NCBI GenBank assembly: GCA_007131945.1
Contig: SLPP01000269.1
Location: 1-6,635, forward strand
Direction: 5' to 3'
Origin: Paracoccaceae bacterium
GTDB lineage: Bacteria; Pseudomonadota; Alphaproteobacteria; Rhodobacterales; Rhodobacteraceae
DNA: 6,635 nt
Shown here piece after piece: positions 4,520 through 6,635 of the stretch. The notes beneath the pieces are model-generated. The model ran no database searches. It was not told the origin of the DNA and saw only the letters and a list, made by a program, of their open reading frames with translations. Made by a program: the position numbers and the translations under genes. How positions within the stretch are numbered: the stretch's first letter is position 1; every line of letters begins with the position of its first letter.

Positions 4520-6064
4520 TCAGCGCTTCGCGTCCTCCTCCTCATGGCCGATGCTGGCGATGCGGCGCCCGACATTGAGCTTGAAGGTCAGGAGGATCAC
4601 GAAAAGCGCGAAGCCCGCCAGCCCGATCCCCAGCGCCGAGCCGAACAGCGCCCCGCCCCAGTCGCCGCGGTTGATCAGGAGCGCCCGGCGCAGGTTCTCC
4701 TCGAGGAGCGGCGCGATCAGGAAGGTGATCACCAGCGGCGCCTCGGGGATGCCGGCGCGGCGCATCAGGAAGCCGAGAAAGCCGAGGCCGAGCATCATGT
4801 AGACATCCGAGGCGTCGCCCCGCGCGGCGAAGGCGCCGATCACCGCCATGACCATGATGACCGGCACCAGCACCTCGCCCGGCACCTGACCCAGCCTTGC
4901 GTAGACGAAGGCGAAGGCGCGGCCGATGCCCAGATTGAACAGATTGCCGAGGATCAGGATGATGAACAGCGCGTAGATCACCTCCGCATGCAGCGAGAAC
5001 ATCCGCGGCGAGGGGGTGATGCCCTGCAGGATCAGCGCCGCGCCGATCAGCGCCGCGGTGGCCGAGCCGGGGATCCCGAAAGCGAGCAGCGGCACCAGCG
5101 TCGGCCCGACGGTGGCGTTGTTGCCGGACTCGGCGGCGGCGATGCCGTGGATCGAGCCCTCGCCGATCCGCTTCTTCGGAAAGAGCTGCTTGGCGATGCC
5201 GTAGGACATGAAGGCGGCCACCGTCGCGCCCAGCCCGGGCAGCGCGCCGACGAAGGTGCCGACGCCGATGCCGATGCCCATCTCGCGCCAGCACGACAGG
5301 TATTCGCGGAAGGTCAGCCCTTCGGAATTCCTGCCGAAGAGGTCCTTCGCGCTCTTCTCGACCTTCCCGGCCAGGTGCGAGCGGCGCAGCAGTTCCAGCC
5401 CCTGGTCCAGCATCTGGCTCATGGCGAAGATGCCGATCACCAGCGGCACCAGATGGATGCCGTCGCGCAGCCAGTCCTGACCGAAGGTGTTGCGCGCGAC
5501 ATTGCTGACCGGGTCGGCGCCGATCGTGCCGAGGAAGAGGCCGATGCCGGCACTGAGCATGCCCTTGGCCAGATGCCGGCCCGAGAGCGTGCCGAGGAGC
5601 GTGATCGCCACGACCATCAGCCACAGCCGCTCGGTCGGGCCGAACTGCAACGCCAGCAGCGCGATCGTCGGCGCGACCAGGATGACGATGACGTCGCTCG
5701 CCGTGTCCGCCGTGACCGAGGAATAGAGCGAGGTCAGGATCGCCTTGCGCCCCTTGCCCTGCTTGGTCAGCTTGTAGCCGTCATAGACGGTGGCGGCGCT
5801 GTCCGGCGCCCCCGGCGTGGCGAAGCTGATGGCCGAGATCGAGCCGCCGAAGACCGCCCCCTTGTAGAGCCCGATCAGGAGCCCCAGCGCCCCGGTGATG
5901 TCGAGCGTGAAGCTGAGCGGCAGCATCAGCGCGATCCCGGTCGAGGCGGTCAGCCCCGGGATCGCCCCCAGCCCGACGCCGAGGAAGACGCCGATCGCCA
6001 GCCAGGCCAGCGTCTCGAAGGTGAAGACCAGCGCGAGGGCGTCGTGGAAGGCGTCGATCTGCAT
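4520..6064 (-). CDS. tctA: Tripartite tricarboxylate transporter, large membrane subunit TctA
   Basis: TctA is the large permease subunit of the tripartite tricarboxylate transporter family, which takes up citrate or other carboxylates with a periplasmic binding protein (TctC) and a small membrane subunit (TctB). The 514 residues match the family's usual length of about 500 and are almost entirely hydrophobic segments. The two family half-repeats are visible. The first is GLGAIPGLTASTGIALMLPL (residues 31-50) plus FGGSISAISFATPGAPDSAA (72-91). The second is FVGALPGLGATVAAFMSYGI (271-290) plus ESGNNATVGPTLVPLLAFGI (312-331) and PGSATAALIGAALILQGITP (332-351). YDGYKLTKQGKGRKA (94-108) is a family loop, and the C-terminus is charged. 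The start at 6064 has GGAG (plus-strand 6073-6076) 8 nt upstream. It lies 27 nt after tctB. The substrate cannot be deduced. Confidence 0.96.
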   Translation of the reverse strand: MQIDAFHDALALVFTFETLAWLAIGVFLGVGLGAIPGLTASTGIALMLPLSFTLDITGALGLLIGLYKGAVFGGSISAISFATPGAPDSAATVYDGYKLTKQGKGRKAILTSLYSSVTADTASDVIVILVAPTIALLALQFGPTERLWLMVVAITLLGTLSGRHLAKGMLSAGIGLFLGTIGADPVSNVARNTFGQDWLRDGIHLVPLVIGIFAMSQMLDQGLELLRRSHLAGKVEKSAKDLFGRNSEGLTFREYLSCWREMGIGIGVGTFVGALPGLGATVAAFMSYGIAKQLFPKKRIGEGSIHGIAAAESGNNATVGPTLVPLLAFGIPGSATAALIGAALILQGITPSPRMFSLHAEVIYALFIILILGNLFNLGIGRAFAFVYARLGQVPGEVLVPVIMVMAVIGAFAARGDASDVYMMLGLGFLGFLMRRAGIPEAPLVITFLIAPLLEENLRRALLINRGDWGGALFGSALGIGLAGFALFVILLTFKLNVGRRIASIGHEEEDAKR

Positions 6065-6091
6065 CCGCAGCGCTCCGCAAGGGGGCAGGTT

Positions 6092-6565
6092 TCAGAACAT
6101 CCCGACCAGCACGCCGCGCGGCAGGCGCACGCCGAGGGCGGTGAAGAAGGCGAAGACGACGACCGGCACGGCGACGGACAGGATCACCGCGAGCCGGACC
6201 GGGCGGAAGCCGAACCAGAGCATGAAGGCGAGCAGGAAGACCGGCGCGGCGAGCACGAAACCGAGCCAGGACATCGCCCAGAAGCACAGTCCGACGCCGA
6301 CGAGCATCATCGGCGGCAGCCAGACATCGCCGAGGCGCGCATCGGCCAGCGTCTCGGGCACCTCGCGGCGCAGCGGGTCGAACAGCATCCCCAGCCCGCA
6401 CAGCAGCATGAAGCCGACCCCGATCAGCGGCATCAGCCCGAGCAGGAAGCCGTCGCGCATCACCCTGTGGGTCCAGGGCTGGGCCCAGAGATAGACGAAG
6501 AGCCCGCCGGCGAGGAGCAGGACGTAAAGGCCGATCGCCTGGTTGGTCAGCCACCAGCGGCGCAT
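6092..6565 (-). CDS. tctB: Tripartite tricarboxylate transporter, small membrane subunit TctB
   Basis: This 157-residue, strongly hydrophobic protein has membrane segments at about residues 10-28, 40-62, 82-98, 100-118 and 123-143, and a short end LGVRLPRGVLVGMF. A small membrane protein finishing in LGV-x-LPRG next to TctA is typical of TctB, which partners TctA in the inner membrane and is needed for transport though its exact role is unclear. The start at 6565 has GAGGGC (plus-strand 6571-6576) 5-6 nt upstream. TctB sequences diverge widely, so the assignment rests on size, topology, the C-terminal motif and gene order (tctB before tctA) as much as on sequence. The two are almost certainly co-transcribed. 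Confidence 0.9.
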   Translation of the reverse strand: MRRWWLTNQAIGLYVLLLAGGLFVYLWAQPWTHRVMRDGFLLGLMPLIGVGFMLLCGLGMLFDPLRREVPETLADARLGDVWLPPMMLVGVGLCFWAMSWLGFVLAAPVFLLAFMLWFGFRPVRLAVILSVAVPVVVFAFFTALGVRLPRGVLVGMF

Positions 6566-6585
6566 GCGATGCCCTCGGCCTTCGG

Positions 6586-6620
6586 GCGCCGGGGCGGCGG
6601 CAGCGCTGCCGCCCCGGCGC
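6586..6620 (-). other. Perfect 13-bp hairpin upstream of tctB
   Basis: The arms GCGCCGGGGCGGC (6586-6598) and GCCGCCCCGGCGC (6608-6620) are exact reverse complements with a 9-base loop. The loop edge is itself part of the palindrome GCAGCGCTGC (6600-6609), allowing a slipped alternative. It lies 21 nt before the tctB start and just after a possible stop of an upstream minus-strand gene. With no T-run it is more likely an intercistronic mRNA-stabilising or attenuating stem than a full terminator. Confidence 0.55.
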
Positions 6621-6626
6621 GCCGGT

Positions 6627-6635
6627 TCACTGGAG
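6627..6635 (-). CDS. Possible 3' end of an upstream gene (tctC?)
   Basis: On the minus strand the last nine bases read CTC CAG TGA, which could be the final two codons and stop of the gene preceding tctB. Tripartite transporter operons often run tctC-tctB-tctA, so the periplasmic solute-binding protein is the obvious candidate. Two codons cannot identify a protein, and the frame itself is a guess based on gene order and on the hairpin that follows. Confidence 0.2.
   Translation of the reverse strand, partial: LQ

Noticed and set aside
3322..4575. 417-codon minus-strand frame opposite rpmE and mipZ
   Set aside because: It is an antisense shadow; the plus strand encodes recognisable L31 and MipZ, and the minus translation has no domain pattern.
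4542..5624. 360-codon minus-strand frame overlapping tctA in a different frame
   Set aside because: The Arg/Asp/His-rich translation is typical of an out-of-frame reading; the tctA frame has clear transporter motifs over the same bases.
1..6635. CRISPR array, tRNA/rRNA genes, insertion sequence ends, parS or phage attachment sites
   Set aside because: No regularly spaced repeats, no cloverleaf or rRNA-like stretch, no transposase, and no parS-like palindrome near mipZ were seen on reading both strands.

Overview
This is a very GC-rich window with strongly GC-biased third codon positions. The protein sequences look alphaproteobacterial, most likely Rhodobacterales (Rhodobacter/Paracoccus-like). 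The evidence is the long S16 with a Lys/Ala/Glu tail, TrmD with the N-terminal extension I associate with this order, a cysteine-free L31 ending in KNKYAGLGF, and a MipZ-type ParA ATPase, which is the division-site regulator of Min-less alphaproteobacteria. I cannot name the genus from the sequence.

Left and centre, plus strand, about 1-3579: a housekeeping cluster built around the classical rpsP-rimM-trmD-rplS operon. It opens with the 3' end of one GNAT acetyltransferase. A complete second GNAT and a short AroQ-type chorismate mutase follow, joined by ATGA stop/start overlaps. Then come rpsP (S16), a structured spacer of about 100 nt, rimM and trmD (ATGA overlap), rplS (L19) and rpmE (L31). 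A strong hairpin with a short T-run follows rpmE and is the best terminator in the window. Together these genes make three ribosomal proteins, a 30S maturation factor and the tRNA m1G37 methyltransferase. Each gene has a purine-rich Shine-Dalgarno sequence 5-9 nt before its start.

About 3637-4425, plus strand: mipZ, the ParA/MinD-family ATPase that positions the FtsZ ring, sits directly after the ribosomal operon but beyond its terminator. It is convergent with the next unit, and a GC-rich nested hairpin lies between them.

About 4520-6635, minus strand: tctB and tctA, the small and large membrane subunits of a tripartite tricarboxylate transporter. A perfect 13-bp inverted repeat lies just upstream of tctB. 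The final bases can be read as the last two codons and stop of another minus-strand gene, plausibly the periplasmic binding protein tctC, but too little is present to identify it.

The window is mostly ordinary, and I see no undescribed multi-gene system, CRISPR array, mobile element or RNA gene. The points worth a second look are regulatory. A 14-codon reading frame with its own Shine-Dalgarno ends by ATGA overlap on the rplS start. A promoter-like, codon-atypical patch lies inside trmD. The rpsP-rimM spacer and the segment upstream of tctB are structured. TrmD has two substitutions near its catalytic loop. No gene-free stretch exceeds about 120 bases.
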